Source: Alphaproteobacteria bacterium
Lineage (GTDB): Bacteria; Pseudomonadota; Alphaproteobacteria; Ferrovibrionales; Ferrovibrionaceae
Assembly: GCA_017307375.1 (NCBI GenBank)
Contig: JAFKFH010000004.1
Location: 1-64,000 of the forward strand
DNA: 64,000 bases
Direction of reading: 5' to 3'
Shown here: in pieces, positions 46,506 to 55,093 of the stretch
Position numbering within the stretch: position 1 is the first letter of the stretch
Layout of the letters: the number at the start of each line of letters is the position of its first letter
The notes under the pieces: model-generated
Databases searched by the model: none
What the model was told of the DNA's origin: nothing
The model's input: only the letters and a program-made list of their open reading frames with translations
Translations under genes and position numbers: made by a program

Positions 46506-47066
46506 ATGAGCGAACAGGACGTCCGCAGCCTCGGCGATACCGCACGTTTTTTCGACGTGTCGGCGCCGACGGTGAAAACCTGGATCGTCAATGGCTGTCC
46601 CGTCGTCAAAGGCGGGTCGAACGGTGTGGCCTACGAATTGGACCTGCGCGCGGTCCATGCCTGGCGGCAAGCGCGCAGCGACGCTGAGGAGCGCGCCACG
46701 GCCGAGAGGCTGGCGCGAGATCATCAGCTGAAGCTCGAATTCCTGGGCGATGGCGCGCTGATCGCCAACGAGGGTGAAACGCTGTCGCGCCGCGCCCAGG
46801 CAGAGGCGCTGAAGGCCGAGCTGGACCGGACCAAGCTGGCGCAGCTGCGCGGCGAATTGGTCTCGGCGGCAGACGTCAAGTTCGAGCTGACCTCGGTGCT
46901 GGGCTTGATCCGGGAGCGGCTGCGTGGCCTGCCGGACGAGTTGCAGCGGGAACTGGGGATCGACGACGAGGTCGTCACCGAAATGCAGGCAAAGGTCGAC
47001 GCCGCCTTGTCCGACCTGGCTGACGCGCTGGAAAGGGTAATGATCGATGATGCCCAGGCTGCGTGA
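46506..47066 (+). CDS. Terminase small subunit
   Basis: 186 residues from the ATG at 46506 (GGAGCCGGGG upstream). The N-terminal DVRSLGDTARFFDVSAPTVK, TWIVNGCPVVKGGSNGVAYE is a winged helix-turn-helix of the Nu1 type that binds the packaging site. A charged coiled coil follows (LSRRAQAEALKAELDRTKLA), then a helical region (FELTSVLGLIRERLRGLPDE) for contact with the large subunit. It overlaps the large subunit gene by 20 bases. The cos or pac site should be in or before this gene; I cannot pick it out. Confidence 0.88.
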   Translation: MSEQDVRSLGDTARFFDVSAPTVKTWIVNGCPVVKGGSNGVAYELDLRAVHAWRQARSDAEERATAERLARDHQLKLEFLGDGALIANEGETLSRRAQAEALKAELDRTKLAQLRGELVSAADVKFELTSVLGLIRERLRGLPDELQRELGIDDEVVTEMQAKVDAALSDLADALERVMIDDAQAA

Positions 47067-49170
47067 GGAGGCCCTGCCGCCGTTCGTGACTGCCGCCGCG
47101 GTCCGGCGTGCCGCGGCATCGGCATTGCGCCCGCCGCGGCGGATCACGATTAGCGAGTGCGCCGAAAAGCACCGCCATGTTCGCAACAAGGGCGGCGGGT
47201 ATAGCGGCCCCTGGCGCAACAGCCTGACCCCCTACCTGGTCGAGCCGATGGACCGTCAATTGCGGCGCGACACCGACATGGTCGTGATCATCGGGCCAGC
47301 TCAATTCGGGAAAACCGAGATCTTCCTGAACACGATTGCGCATGCAGCGCTGTATGCGCCGCGCGACATCCTGCTGATTCAACCGTCGCGGAGCCTGGCC
47401 CAGGATTTCAGCGAGCGCCGGATCGAACAGGGGCTGTTGAACACGTCGCCCGACGTCAAGGCGCAGATCGGCGAAAGCCGGGGCGACGACAAGGTGTTCA
47501 CCAAGACGTTCAAGAATGGGTCGATGGTGACCCTGGGCTACCCGGTTTCCGGCGAGTTGGCGAGCCGGCCGGTACCCTTCGTTCTGATCGACGAGCGCGA
47601 TTCGATCGACGACGACATCGGCGGCGAGGGCGATCCCATCGTCCTCGCCAGAAAGCGCACCACCCAGTTCGGCAAGAACGGCATCATCACCGTGGTGTCG
47701 TCGCCGAAGCGCGAGGACATCACCAAGGGAATCGTGCCGCTGTTCTTCGACGGCGACCGGAACCTGTGGTGGTGGCCGTGCCTGGATTGCGGCGAGTACT
47801 GGTCACCGGGTTTTGATGCCGATCAGGTCCCGACGATCGCGCATCTGCGCATTCTGCCGGACGCCACGCCCGACCAGGCGGCCAGCATGGCGGCGCTGAT
47901 CTGCCCGCATTGCGGCGCGCTGACCGAAGCTGAGCGCCACCGGACTGAAATGCGTTCCCGGGGGCTGTGGCTGCCCTATGGCATGGGCATCCGCCCATCT
48001 GGCGACCTGATCGGCGTCCGGCCGGTCACCCGGGTCGGCAGCTACTGGCTGTCAGGCCTAGTCAACGCGTTCAAGCCGTTGGCCGATACCGTGCACGCCT
48101 ACGTCACCGCGCTGCGCAAATACGAGCGGACCGGCGACGAGACCGACCTGAAGGCCGAGGTCAACACCACCCTCGGCGTCTACTACAAGTCGAAGGCGGT
48201 GACCGAGGCCGAACAGCTGGAGCCCGGGGTCCTGAAGGAGCGGGCTGAAGCCTTTCCGCTGGGGGTCGTGCCGGCGCGTGCCGGGGCGATCTTCGGTACC
48301 GTCGATGTGCAGATGAACAGCTTCGTGGTGGCGATCTGGGCCGTCGCCGCCACCGGCGAATTCTGGCTGGTGGCGTACTTCGACATCTTCAAGGCGGTCG
48401 AAGTCGACGGGATCGAACGCCAGATCTCGCCCGCGACCAACGGGGCCGACTGGGACGTCCTGACCGACCAGGTGGTGTTGAGCCGCTGGCCGGTCGAGGG
48501 CACCGAGGATTTCATGTCGCCGACCCTGACCATGGTCGACACCGGCGGCAAGAAGGGGGCGACCGGCAACGCCTATGAATGGTGGATCCGGGCGAGCCGG
48601 TACCGCGACGCCGCCGGGCTGCGCGTCCGGCTCGACCGGTCGATCATGCTGACCAAGGGCGGCAACCGCCCTGATGCGCCGCTGATCACCCGCAGCCTGA
48701 TCGAAACCGACAACCGCGGCCGGCGGCTGAAGAAGGGCGTCAAGCTCTATATCCTGAACGTCCACGCGCTGAAGGACATTGCGTCATCGCGGCTGCAGGT
48801 GGCGAAGCCGGGCGCGAACTACGTGCATTTCTCGCTCGATACGCCGGACCGCGTCTATGCCGAGCTATGCGCCGAGGTGCGCACCGAGGATGACGGCTGG
48901 CAGAAGCGGTCGCCCCGCAACGAGGCCTGGGATCTGTTCGTCCAGCTGCTGGCGGCATGGGTCCGCAAGGGCGGGCCGAAGATCGACCCGGCCTCGCCGC
49001 CGTCCTGGTTGCGCCAGGTCGCGACGGCCGAGGTGTCGCCACAGGCCGACGATCGCGCCGTGGCCGAAGGTCCCGCCCAGGCGGCGGTCAGGCCCGTGAC
49101 CTTGCCGGCCAAGCGCAAGAAGCGCCGCGGCTTTCTGGGCGACATGTCGCATTGGGGGCAGCATGCGTAG
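47047..49170 (+). CDS. Terminase large subunit (GpA family)
   Basis: 707 residues. The ATPase has an adenine-binding and Walker A region VVIIGPAQFGKTEIFLNTIA (residues 79-97) and Walker B VPFVLIDERDSIDDDI near 175-190. A zinc-ribbon-like part CLDCGEYWSPGF and CPHCGALTEAERH (about 240-300) and the C-terminal nuclease domain (VDVQMNSFVVAIWAVAATGE, MVDTGGKKGATGNAYEWWIR) complete the protein. It cuts concatemers and pumps DNA into the prohead. The 3' end overlaps the joiner gene by eight bases. GpA-family membership suggests cos-type packaging with cohesive ends. Confidence 0.93.
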   Translation: MMPRLREEALPPFVTAAAVRRAAASALRPPRRITISECAEKHRHVRNKGGGYSGPWRNSLTPYLVEPMDRQLRRDTDMVVIIGPAQFGKTEIFLNTIAHAALYAPRDILLIQPSRSLAQDFSERRIEQGLLNTSPDVKAQIGESRGDDKVFTKTFKNGSMVTLGYPVSGELASRPVPFVLIDERDSIDDDIGGEGDPIVLARKRTTQFGKNGIITVVSSPKREDITKGIVPLFFDGDRNLWWWPCLDCGEYWSPGFDADQVPTIAHLRILPDATPDQAASMAALICPHCGALTEAERHRTEMRSRGLWLPYGMGIRPSGDLIGVRPVTRVGSYWLSGLVNAFKPLADTVHAYVTALRKYERTGDETDLKAEVNTTLGVYYKSKAVTEAEQLEPGVLKERAEAFPLGVVPARAGAIFGTVDVQMNSFVVAIWAVAATGEFWLVAYFDIFKAVEVDGIERQISPATNGADWDVLTDQVVLSRWPVEGTEDFMSPTLTMVDTGGKKGATGNAYEWWIRASRYRDAAGLRVRLDRSIMLTKGGNRPDAPLITRSLIETDNRGRRLKKGVKLYILNVHALKDIASSRLQVAKPGANYVHFSLDTPDRVYAELCAEVRTEDDGWQKRSPRNEAWDLFVQLLAAWVRKGGPKIDPASPPSWLRQVATAEVSPQADDRAVAEGPAQAAVRPVTLPAKRKKRRGFLGDMSHWGQHA

Positions 49171-49378
49171 CCGCGAGGCGATCGAGGCGGATATCGCGGC
49201 GCTGCGCGCCCAGCGCGGCAGCGGCGTGGCCTCGATCCGGTCGGGGGAACGCATGCTGACCTACCGCGGCGAGGACGATATCGCCAGGGCGATCGGCGCG
49301 CTGAACGACGAACTGCGCCGCCTCGACGGGCGCCGGCGCGTGCGGCGGCTGCGCGTGATGCAGGACAGGGATTACTGA
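49163..49378 (+). CDS. gpW-like head-tail joining protein
   Basis: 71 residues: MRSREAIEADIAALRAQRGS, GVASIRSGERMLTYRGEDDI, ARAIGALNDELRRLDGRRRV, then RRLRVMQDRDY. The fold (two helices around a two-stranded hairpin) fits the gpW family, which fills the portal hole before tail attachment. Placement between the large terminase and portal genes is the lambda order (A, W, B). The start overlaps the terminase by eight bases. Confidence 0.85.
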   Translation: MRSREAIEADIAALRAQRGSGVASIRSGERMLTYRGEDDIARAIGALNDELRRLDGRRRVRRLRVMQDRDY

Positions 49379-49380
49379 TC

Positions 49381-50952
49381 ATGCTGCGATGGGGAAAAAA
49401 CGCGGGAGCGGCGCCGCCGCGCGTCGAGCCGCGAGTCTTTCCGTCATCCGGTGTCGGCGGGCGGCCGGCGGCGCGCGCGGCGACGGCGCCCTTCGAGGGC
49501 GCGGCGCGCGGCCGCCGGCTGGCCGGGCTGCAGGCCCCGACCGTGCATGTCAACCAGCTGATCGCCGCGGCGGGCCCGACGCTGACCGCGCGGGCGCGCT
49601 GGATGTACAAGAACCTGCCCTATGCGAAGAAGGGGGTGAACGCATGGGTCAACGCGCATGTCGCGACCGGCATCGTCCCGAGCTGGCGCCTGCCGAACCA
49701 GGCCAAGAGCCAGGAACTGATCGACCTGTTCGATTTCTCGTCGGCCGAGATCGATGCCGACGGTCGGTCGGACTTCTACGGCTTTCAGCGCCGGGTCGAT
49801 ACCGAGGAATGCCTGGCCGGCGAGGCGTTCGTGCGATTCCGGCCCCGCTTGATGGCGGACGGGCTGGCCGTGCCGCTGCAGTTGCAGCTGATCCCGTCGG
49901 AACAGTGCCCGATGGAACTGACCCGCCTGGCGCCGAACGGCAACGTGATCCGCCAGGGTATCGAGCTGGATGCGATCGGCCGGCGCGTGGCCTACTGGTT
50001 CTGGCGCAGGCACCCGCAGGACAACATCCCGCTGGCCACCGCCAACGAACTGGTACGGGTGCCGGCGTCCGAGATCCTGCATGTGTTCGAGGCCTTCGAG
50101 GCCGGGCAGCTGCGCGGCTTCTCGCGCCTGACCGCCGCGATCGTCAAGCTGTTCCTGCAGGCCGAGCATGATGACAACGAGCAAGCCCGGCACGGCGTCG
50201 CCTCGCTCTACAGCGTGTTCATCACCGAGCCGGCCGACGAGGATGGCGACGACGACGAGGATGTCGAGGGTGATGTGATCAGGCTGTCGACCGGCGCGGT
50301 CAACCGCCTGCGGCCGGGTGAAAAGATCGAGGTGGCGGCCCCGGCCGACGTCGGCGCGAACTACGAGGCCTATCAGTACCGCCAGGGCCTGGCGATCGCC
50401 GCGGCCCTCGACCTGCCCTATGTCGTGATGTTCGGCGACCTGGTGCGCTCGAACTTCTCGAACAACAAGGGGATCATGGTCGACTTCGGCCGCCAGATCG
50501 AATCGCACCAGCATTCGGTGCTGGGCCACCAGTTCCTGTTTCCGTTCATCCGGCGCTGGGTCGATGCAGCCCAGGCCTCGGGCGCCATCGTCCTGCCCGG
50601 CTATGGCCGCAACCCGCGCCCCTATATCCGGCCGCAGCTGATCCCGCCGAAGTTCGAATGGCTCGACAGGCTGAAGGATGTGCAGGCCGACGTCCTCGAG
50701 GTGCAGGCCGGATTCGCCTCGCGCCGCTCGAAGGTCGCGGCGCGCGGCGGCGATATCGAGGAAGTCGACCGGACCAATGCGCGGGACCGCGCCAATGCCC
50801 TCGACCAGGGGCTGCGCTACAGCACCGACCTGCCGCCGGCCGGCACGGCACAGCCGGACGGGGCGGCATCGGCCGGCACCGCCGCGCTGCCGCCCCCCGA
50901 TCCCGTGGAAGACGACGCCGCGCCGGCGGCCGATCCATCAACGGAGAACTGA
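49381..50952 (+). CDS. Portal protein (lambda gpB family)
   Basis: 523 residues. The N-terminus is a disordered Gly/Ala/Arg-rich stretch. The core is LPYAKKGVNAWVNAHVATGI, SDFYGFQRRVDTEECLAGEA, FVRFRPRLMADGLAVPLQLQ, LIPSEQCPMELTRL, then SEILHVFEAFEAGQLRGFSR and YEAYQYRQGLAIAAALDLPY. The acidic loop DEDGDDDEDVEGDV is a family variation. It forms the ring through which DNA enters and leaves the head. Three bases separate it from the joiner gene before it. Confidence 0.93.
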   Translation: MLRWGKNAGAAPPRVEPRVFPSSGVGGRPAARAATAPFEGAARGRRLAGLQAPTVHVNQLIAAAGPTLTARARWMYKNLPYAKKGVNAWVNAHVATGIVPSWRLPNQAKSQELIDLFDFSSAEIDADGRSDFYGFQRRVDTEECLAGEAFVRFRPRLMADGLAVPLQLQLIPSEQCPMELTRLAPNGNVIRQGIELDAIGRRVAYWFWRRHPQDNIPLATANELVRVPASEILHVFEAFEAGQLRGFSRLTAAIVKLFLQAEHDDNEQARHGVASLYSVFITEPADEDGDDDEDVEGDVIRLSTGAVNRLRPGEKIEVAAPADVGANYEAYQYRQGLAIAAALDLPYVVMFGDLVRSNFSNNKGIMVDFGRQIESHQHSVLGHQFLFPFIRRWVDAAQASGAIVLPGYGRNPRPYIRPQLIPPKFEWLDRLKDVQADVLEVQAGFASRRSKVAARGGDIEEVDRTNARDRANALDQGLRYSTDLPPAGTAQPDGAASAGTAALPPPDPVEDDAAPAADPSTEN

Positions 50953-50954
50953 TC

Positions 50955-52283
50955 ATGCGCCATGCGCTGTTGCTGGGGCGGCTGCTGAACCAGTCGCTGA
51001 TGGTCGAGCCGCGCGCGCTCGACGCGATGATGCCCGGCCTGCTGTCGGTCCTGCTGGCCCAGGCCCCGGCACCGCGGGCGATGGAGGATGACGGCGAGGA
51101 TGCGCCGCCCCCGCCGCCGCCCTTCGTGATGCTGGCGCCGGGGATCGCCGGGGTGACCGTGCATGGCGCGCTGGCCCGTTATGCCGGCATGATCGACCTG
51201 CGCAGCTGCACCATGATCGACAGCTACCAGGCCTGCGAACAACGCATCGCCGCCGCGCTGGCCGACCCGGCGGTGCGGGCGGTGGCGCTGATCATCGACA
51301 GCCCCGGCGGCGAGGTCTCCGGCTGTTTCGAGTTCTGCGACCGCCTCGCCGCCGCGGCGCGCGGGCCGAAGCCGATCTGGGCGATCGCCGACGACCGCGC
51401 GTGTTCCGCCGCCTATCTGATCGCCGCGGCCTGCGCCCAGGCCTGGGCGACCGAGACGGCCGACGTGGGGTCGATCGGGGTGATGGGCGTGCATTGCGAC
51501 ATGTCGGGTTACGACGCCCAGATGGGGCTGAAATACACCTACATCTATTCGGGCGCCCACAAGGTCGACGGCAACCCGCACGAACCGTTGCCCGAGGCGG
51601 TGCGGGCCGTGTGGACCGCCGAATTTGACGAACTGCGCGCGATGTTCGCCGGCCGCGTCGCCGCCTGGCGCGGCTTGAGCCTCGACGCGGTGCTGGCGAC
51701 CGAGGCCCGCGTCTACGCGCGCGAAGCCGCCCTGGCCGAGGGCCTGGTCGACCGCATCGGCACGCTGGATCGGATGCTGGTCGAGATGTCGGCGGCGCTG
51801 GCCGCGGGCGAGAGTTTACCGCGCGGCGCCGCCGCGCAAATCCCTGGCAATCGGAAAGGAGAACAGATGAACACCGTTGCCAATCCCGGCGGCCTCGCGC
51901 CGCTTGTTGCCGCGCTGCCGCAGACGTCGACCGCCGCGGTCGCGCCGCCGGCTGCGACCGCCCCCGGTGCCGTCGATGCCCAGGTCGCGGCCGTTGCCGG
52001 CCCGGCCCCGGCGTCCGACCGCAACGCCGAGGCGGCCGCGATCGTCGAGCGTTGCGCCCAGGCGGGCCAGCCGGCCCGTGCCGCCGATTTCCTGGGCAAG
52101 GGCATGAGCCTCGCCCAGGTGCGGCAGATCCTCAATGCCGAGGAAGTCGCCGCCGCCGAGAAGACGGCGGTGTCGAGCTATGGCGGGGGTGGTGCCGCGA
52201 CCGGCGGCGCACCGCCCGCCGCCGCGGCGCCCAAGATCGATATCGCGGCGATCTACAGCCGCATGAACCAGGTGAAGGGGTAA
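50955..52283 (+). CDS. S49-family head maturation protease with scaffold C-terminus
   Basis: 442 residues from the ATG at 50955. The SppA-like domain has VRAVALIIDSPGGEVSGCFE, AIADDRACSAAYLIAAACAQ (catalytic Ser in CSAAY), ADVGSIGVMGVHCDMSGYDA and ALAEGLVDRIGTLDRML. Around residue 300 it changes to an Ala/Pro-rich scaffold-like part (TSTAAVAPPAATAPGAVDAQ). The layout matches lambda gpC, whose C-terminus is also made alone as the scaffold Nu3 from an internal start (separate entry). It should cleave head proteins during prohead maturation. Confidence 0.9.
   Translation: MRHALLLGRLLNQSLMVEPRALDAMMPGLLSVLLAQAPAPRAMEDDGEDAPPPPPPFVMLAPGIAGVTVHGALARYAGMIDLRSCTMIDSYQACEQRIAAALADPAVRAVALIIDSPGGEVSGCFEFCDRLAAAARGPKPIWAIADDRACSAAYLIAAACAQAWATETADVGSIGVMGVHCDMSGYDAQMGLKYTYIYSGAHKVDGNPHEPLPEAVRAVWTAEFDELRAMFAGRVAAWRGLSLDAVLATEARVYAREAALAEGLVDRIGTLDRMLVEMSAALAAGESLPRGAAAQIPGNRKGEQMNTVANPGGLAPLVAALPQTSTAAVAPPAATAPGAVDAQVAAVAGPAPASDRNAEAAAIVERCAQAGQPARAADFLGKGMSLAQVRQILNAEEVAAAEKTAVSSYGGGGAATGGAPPAAAAPKIDIAAIYSRMNQVKG
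51867..52283 (+). CDS. Nested scaffold protein from an internal start (Nu3-like)
   Basis: 138 residues in the same frame as the protease. The ATG at 51867 (MNTVANPGGLAPLVAALPQT) is preceded by GAAAGGAGAACAG, a strong ribosome binding site in the middle of the protease gene. It would give the scaffold alone in excess over the protease-scaffold fusion, as in lambda C/Nu3. The protein ends with an EEVAAAEKTAVSS and MNQVKG tail typical of scaffolds. The evidence is the internal ribosome binding site and the domain break. Confidence 0.7.
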   Translation: MNTVANPGGLAPLVAALPQTSTAAVAPPAATAPGAVDAQVAAVAGPAPASDRNAEAAAIVERCAQAGQPARAADFLGKGMSLAQVRQILNAEEVAAAEKTAVSSYGGGGAATGGAPPAAAAPKIDIAAIYSRMNQVKG

Positions 52284-52289
52284 GCCATC

Positions 52290-52949
52290 ATGCCGAACGT
52301 GATCACCGAAGGCCGCTATGCGGCCGAGTTCCTGGTGTCGGAGGCGAGCGGCAACCGCTCGCGCGGCACCGGCATCCTGCTGGCCGGTGCCAACTATGCC
52401 GCCGGTACGGTGCTGGGGCAGATCGGCGTCGCCGCGACCGCCACGGTGACGCCGGGCACCAATACCGGCACCGGCGCACTGACCATGGATGCGACCACGC
52501 CGGTGCTGGCCGGCGCCAAGGTCGGCAGCTATGTCGTGACCTGCATCGCGGCGGCGACCAACAGCGGCACCTTCCGCGTCGAGGATCCCGACGGCTATGT
52601 GCTGGGCGACGTGGTCGTGGGCGCCACCTTCGCCGACGACATCAAGTTCATCATCGCCGACGGCACCCCCGACTTCGTGGTGGGCGACAAGTTCACCATC
52701 GCGGTCGGCGCCGGCTCGGGCAAGTGGCGCATCTACAACCCGGCGAACACCGACGGGTCGCAGGTGCCGCGCGCCGTGCTGTTCGACAACGTCGACGCCA
52801 CCGCCGCCGACCGCCGCGCCGCGATGATCCGGCGGGACGCCGAGGTCAACGGCAACATCCTGACCTGGTTTGCCGGCGCGACGACGAACCAGAAGGCCGC
52901 CGGCGCCGTCCTGCTCGAGCAGGCGGCCGGCATCATCGTGCGCAACTGA
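52290..52949 (+). CDS. Head decoration protein (lambda gpD-like)
   Basis: 219 residues. The N-terminus ITEGRYAAEFLVSEASGNRS, RGTGILLAGANYAAGTVLGQ is the gpD-family start. A middle domain of alternating Thr/Ala/Val strands follows, and the C-terminus is QVPRAVLFDNVDATAADRRA, ITWFAG-like and LEQAAGIIVRN. The protein trims the expanded capsid at three-fold axes. It is twice the length of lambda gpD, so an inserted extra domain is probable. The gene starts six bases after the protease stop. Confidence 0.87.
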   Translation: MPNVITEGRYAAEFLVSEASGNRSRGTGILLAGANYAAGTVLGQIGVAATATVTPGTNTGTGALTMDATTPVLAGAKVGSYVVTCIAAATNSGTFRVEDPDGYVLGDVVVGATFADDIKFIIADGTPDFVVGDKFTIAVGAGSGKWRIYNPANTDGSQVPRAVLFDNVDATAADRRAAMIRRDAEVNGNILTWFAGATTNQKAAGAVLLEQAAGIIVRN

Positions 52950-52959
52950 GGAGGGCCTG

Positions 52960-54018
52960 ATGGCACCGCGCGAAATCCCCGATATCTTCTCGGGCCAGCC
53001 GTTCAGCGCCGTCACGCTGACCGGCATCATCAACAACACGCCCTACACCCCGAACTTCCTCGGGTCGATCGGCCTTTACGCCGCCGACGGCGTGCGCACC
53101 ACCAGCATCGCCATCGGCGAGCGCAACGGCGCGCTGCAGGTGGTCGCCACCTCGCCCCGCGGCAGCGAGCCGGAACAGATCGATCATCCGGTCTCGGCGC
53201 TGCGCACGGCCCCGTCCGTGCATATCCAGATCGAGGCGACGGTCAGTGCCGACGAGGTGCAGAGCGTGCTGGCCCCGGCCGGCGACGGTGCCTTCGCCGA
53301 ATTCCAGACGCCCGAGGCGCTGATCACCGAGCGGGTGGAAGGGCCGTTCGGCCTGCGGGCGCGGATCGAACTGACCCACGAATACCACCGCCTCGGCGGT
53401 ATTCGTGGCGTGGTCATGGACAAGGATGGCACGACCGAGCTGTACAACTGGTACAGCTTCTTCGGCATCGCGCCGATGGCCGCGCACAACATGAACTTCG
53501 GCACGCTCGACCCCGATGCGTCGACGTTCGAACAGGCCTGCGCGACCCTCAAGCGCGACATGCTGAACGAACTGGACGGCCTGCCGGTCACCAATGCCCA
53601 GCCGGTCGCGCTCTGCGGCGACAACTATTACGATCAGGTCTGGGGCAACAAGGAAGTCAAGGCCTGGCGCAAGGCGCAGGGGACAGGCCGCGACACCGAC
53701 GTGTTCAGCCAGAACAAGGCGTTCTCGTCGTTCACCTATGGCGGCATCACCTTCGTCAACTATCGCGGAACCAAAGACGGCAAGGTCGGCATCGCGACCG
53801 ACGAGGGCCGGCTGTTTCCGTTCGGGGTGCCCGGCCTGTTCCAGATGCTGTTCGCCCCGCCGCCGATCATGGGGCTGACCAACACCAAGGGTCTGCCGGT
53901 CTATGCGCTGATGCCGCCGCATCGCCAGACCATCCGGCAGGCTGTGGTCGAGGCGCAGTCCAACCCGCTGACCCTCTGTGTCCGGCCGCGCTCGCTGCGC
54001 CAGCTGACCAAGTCCTGA
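52960..54018 (+). CDS. Major capsid protein (lambda gpE family)
   Basis: 352 residues from the ATG at 52960 (GAGGAGGGCC upstream). The sequence AVTLTGIINNTPYTPNFLGS, IGLYAADGVRTTSIAIGERN, VRGPFGLRARIELTHEYHRL-like segments, RAQGTGRDTDVFSQNKAFSS and TYGGITFVNYRGTK fits the lambda E capsid family. It is the shell protein of the head. A terminator hairpin follows 27 bases after the stop. Confidence 0.93.
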   Translation: MAPREIPDIFSGQPFSAVTLTGIINNTPYTPNFLGSIGLYAADGVRTTSIAIGERNGALQVVATSPRGSEPEQIDHPVSALRTAPSVHIQIEATVSADEVQSVLAPAGDGAFAEFQTPEALITERVEGPFGLRARIELTHEYHRLGGIRGVVMDKDGTTELYNWYSFFGIAPMAAHNMNFGTLDPDASTFEQACATLKRDMLNELDGLPVTNAQPVALCGDNYYDQVWGNKEVKAWRKAQGTGRDTDVFSQNKAFSSFTYGGITFVNYRGTKDGKVGIATDEGRLFPFGVPGLFQMLFAPPPIMGLTNTKGLPVYALMPPHRQTIRQAVVEAQSNPLTLCVRPRSLRQLTKS

Positions 54019-54044
54019 TCGCCGTCGACGAAGTCGTGATGCCG

Positions 54045-54078
54045 GAAGGCCCGCCCCAGTGGCGGGCCTTCGGCTTTT
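54045..54078 (+). terminator. Terminator after the major capsid gene
   Basis: Perfect 11-bp stem GAAGGCCCGCC (54045-54055) with GGCGGGCCTTC (54061-54071) and a 5-base loop, followed by GGCTTTT. It would lower tail-gene expression relative to capsid expression, as needed because one head uses hundreds of capsid proteins. Part of the stem lies close to the next gene's start (54091). Confidence 0.82.
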
Positions 54079-54090
54079 CAGGAGGCAGCC

Positions 54091-54414
54091 ATGTCGTTCG
54101 ACACGCTGATGGCCGCGGCTGACGTGCAGATCTTTCGCGGCCTCGGCCAGGCCGACAGCTGGTATCACCCGCCGGGCGGCGCGCCGGCGGTGGCGGTGAT
54201 GCCGATTCCCCAATCCGCCGATCTGCTGGTGGCCGAGTTCGGCGCCCAGTCGGTCGCGGCGGGCCTGGCCGTGATGATCCGGGCGGCCGAGGTGGGCGAG
54301 ATTTCCAGCGCCGGCCGACTGTCCTTCGGCGGCCAGGTCTACCGCATCGCCTCGGCCCGCCGCGCCGATGGCGATCGGCTGGTCTGGCTTGTCCAATTGG
54401 CCGCGGCGAAATGA
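54091..54414 (+). CDS. FII-like head-tail connector protein
   Basis: 107 residues. FDTLMAAADVQIFRGLGQAD followed by GLAVMIRAAEVGEISSAGRL, SFGGQVYRIASARRADGDRL resembles lambda gpFII (helix, beta barrel with ALFVRTDEV-like strand). The protein seals the head and forms the tail attachment site. The ATG follows the capsid terminator by 12 bases. It overlaps the next gene by four bases. Confidence 0.75.
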   Translation: MSFDTLMAAADVQIFRGLGQADSWYHPPGGAPAVAVMPIPQSADLLVAEFGAQSVAAGLAVMIRAAEVGEISSAGRLSFGGQVYRIASARRADGDRLVWLVQLAAAK

Positions 54415-54884
54415 CCGCCTCGGTCCGCGCCGGCCTGCTGGCCAACCTGCTGGCGATGCTCGGCACGCTGAGCGGGGATTTTCCCGGCCTCGAGGTCGAG
54501 CGCAACCGGCCGGAGGGCGAGGCGGTCGACCGGCGCCCGCATCTCGGGTTGATCGACGACGAGCGGGCGGGGGCCGACGAGGTCATCGACCGTGACGTCT
54601 ACGTCCATACCTGCCTGGCCCAGCCGGTCATCGTCGGCTGGGTCGAGGCGGCCGACCGGGCGGCGGCGCTGGCCGAGGCCGACCGCCTCGCCGTCGCGGT
54701 GGCGCGGCTGGTCGGGGCGCCGGGCGCCTCGCTCGGGCCCGGCTGGGTCGATACCGAGGCGCGGCCGGCGATGCCGGGCGGCGCGGCCGCCGCGGTCGAG
54801 GCGATCGCATCGTTCCAGTTGCCGCTGGCCATCACCTATCAGCACGCCGCCACCGATCCGGCCGATCCCGCGACCGGCATCTGA
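54411..54884 (+). CDS. Tail terminator / minor tail protein (gpU/gpZ-like)
   Basis: 157 residues, starting by ATGA overlap with the connector gene. The pattern VIDRDVYVHTCLAQPVIVGW, VEAADRAAALAEADRLAVAV with the C-terminal AVEAIASFQLPLAITYQHAA is that of small tail-completion proteins of the gpU or gpZ type, found between the FII-like and tail tube genes. I cannot choose between the two. It would cap the tail tube at the head end. Confidence 0.65.
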   Translation: MTASVRAGLLANLLAMLGTLSGDFPGLEVERNRPEGEAVDRRPHLGLIDDERAGADEVIDRDVYVHTCLAQPVIVGWVEAADRAAALAEADRLAVAVARLVGAPGASLGPGWVDTEARPAMPGGAAAAVEAIASFQLPLAITYQHAATDPADPATGI

Positions 54885-54909
54885 CGGCGACAACCCGAGA
54901 GGAACACCG

Positions 54910-55089
54910 ATGTCCCAGATGATCGGAGGGCGCTACGTCCTCCGCGACGGCGAGCGCGTGCTCGTCGCCGACCAGTTCGACCAGCCGGTCGAGGCCGTCC
55001 CGTCACCGCCGGTCGCGGCGGGCGGGGCCGGCGCCACCACCAACCCCGTCAACGATCCGCCGGCCGAGGCCGGCCAGCCGGAGGAATAA
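54910..55089 (+). CDS. Small phage protein between tail completion and tube genes
   Basis: 59 residues from the ATG at 54910 (GAGAGGAAC upstream). A short beta hairpin (MIGGRYVLRDGERVLVADQF) is followed by a disordered Pro/Ala/Gly tail (PPVAAGGAGATTNPVNDPPA). Family not recognised. The codon use and ribosome binding site support a real gene. It lies four bases before the tail tube gene. Confidence 0.55.
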   Translation: MSQMIGGRYVLRDGERVLVADQFDQPVEAVPSPPVAAGGAGATTNPVNDPPAEAGQPEE

Positions 55090-55093
55090 AATC

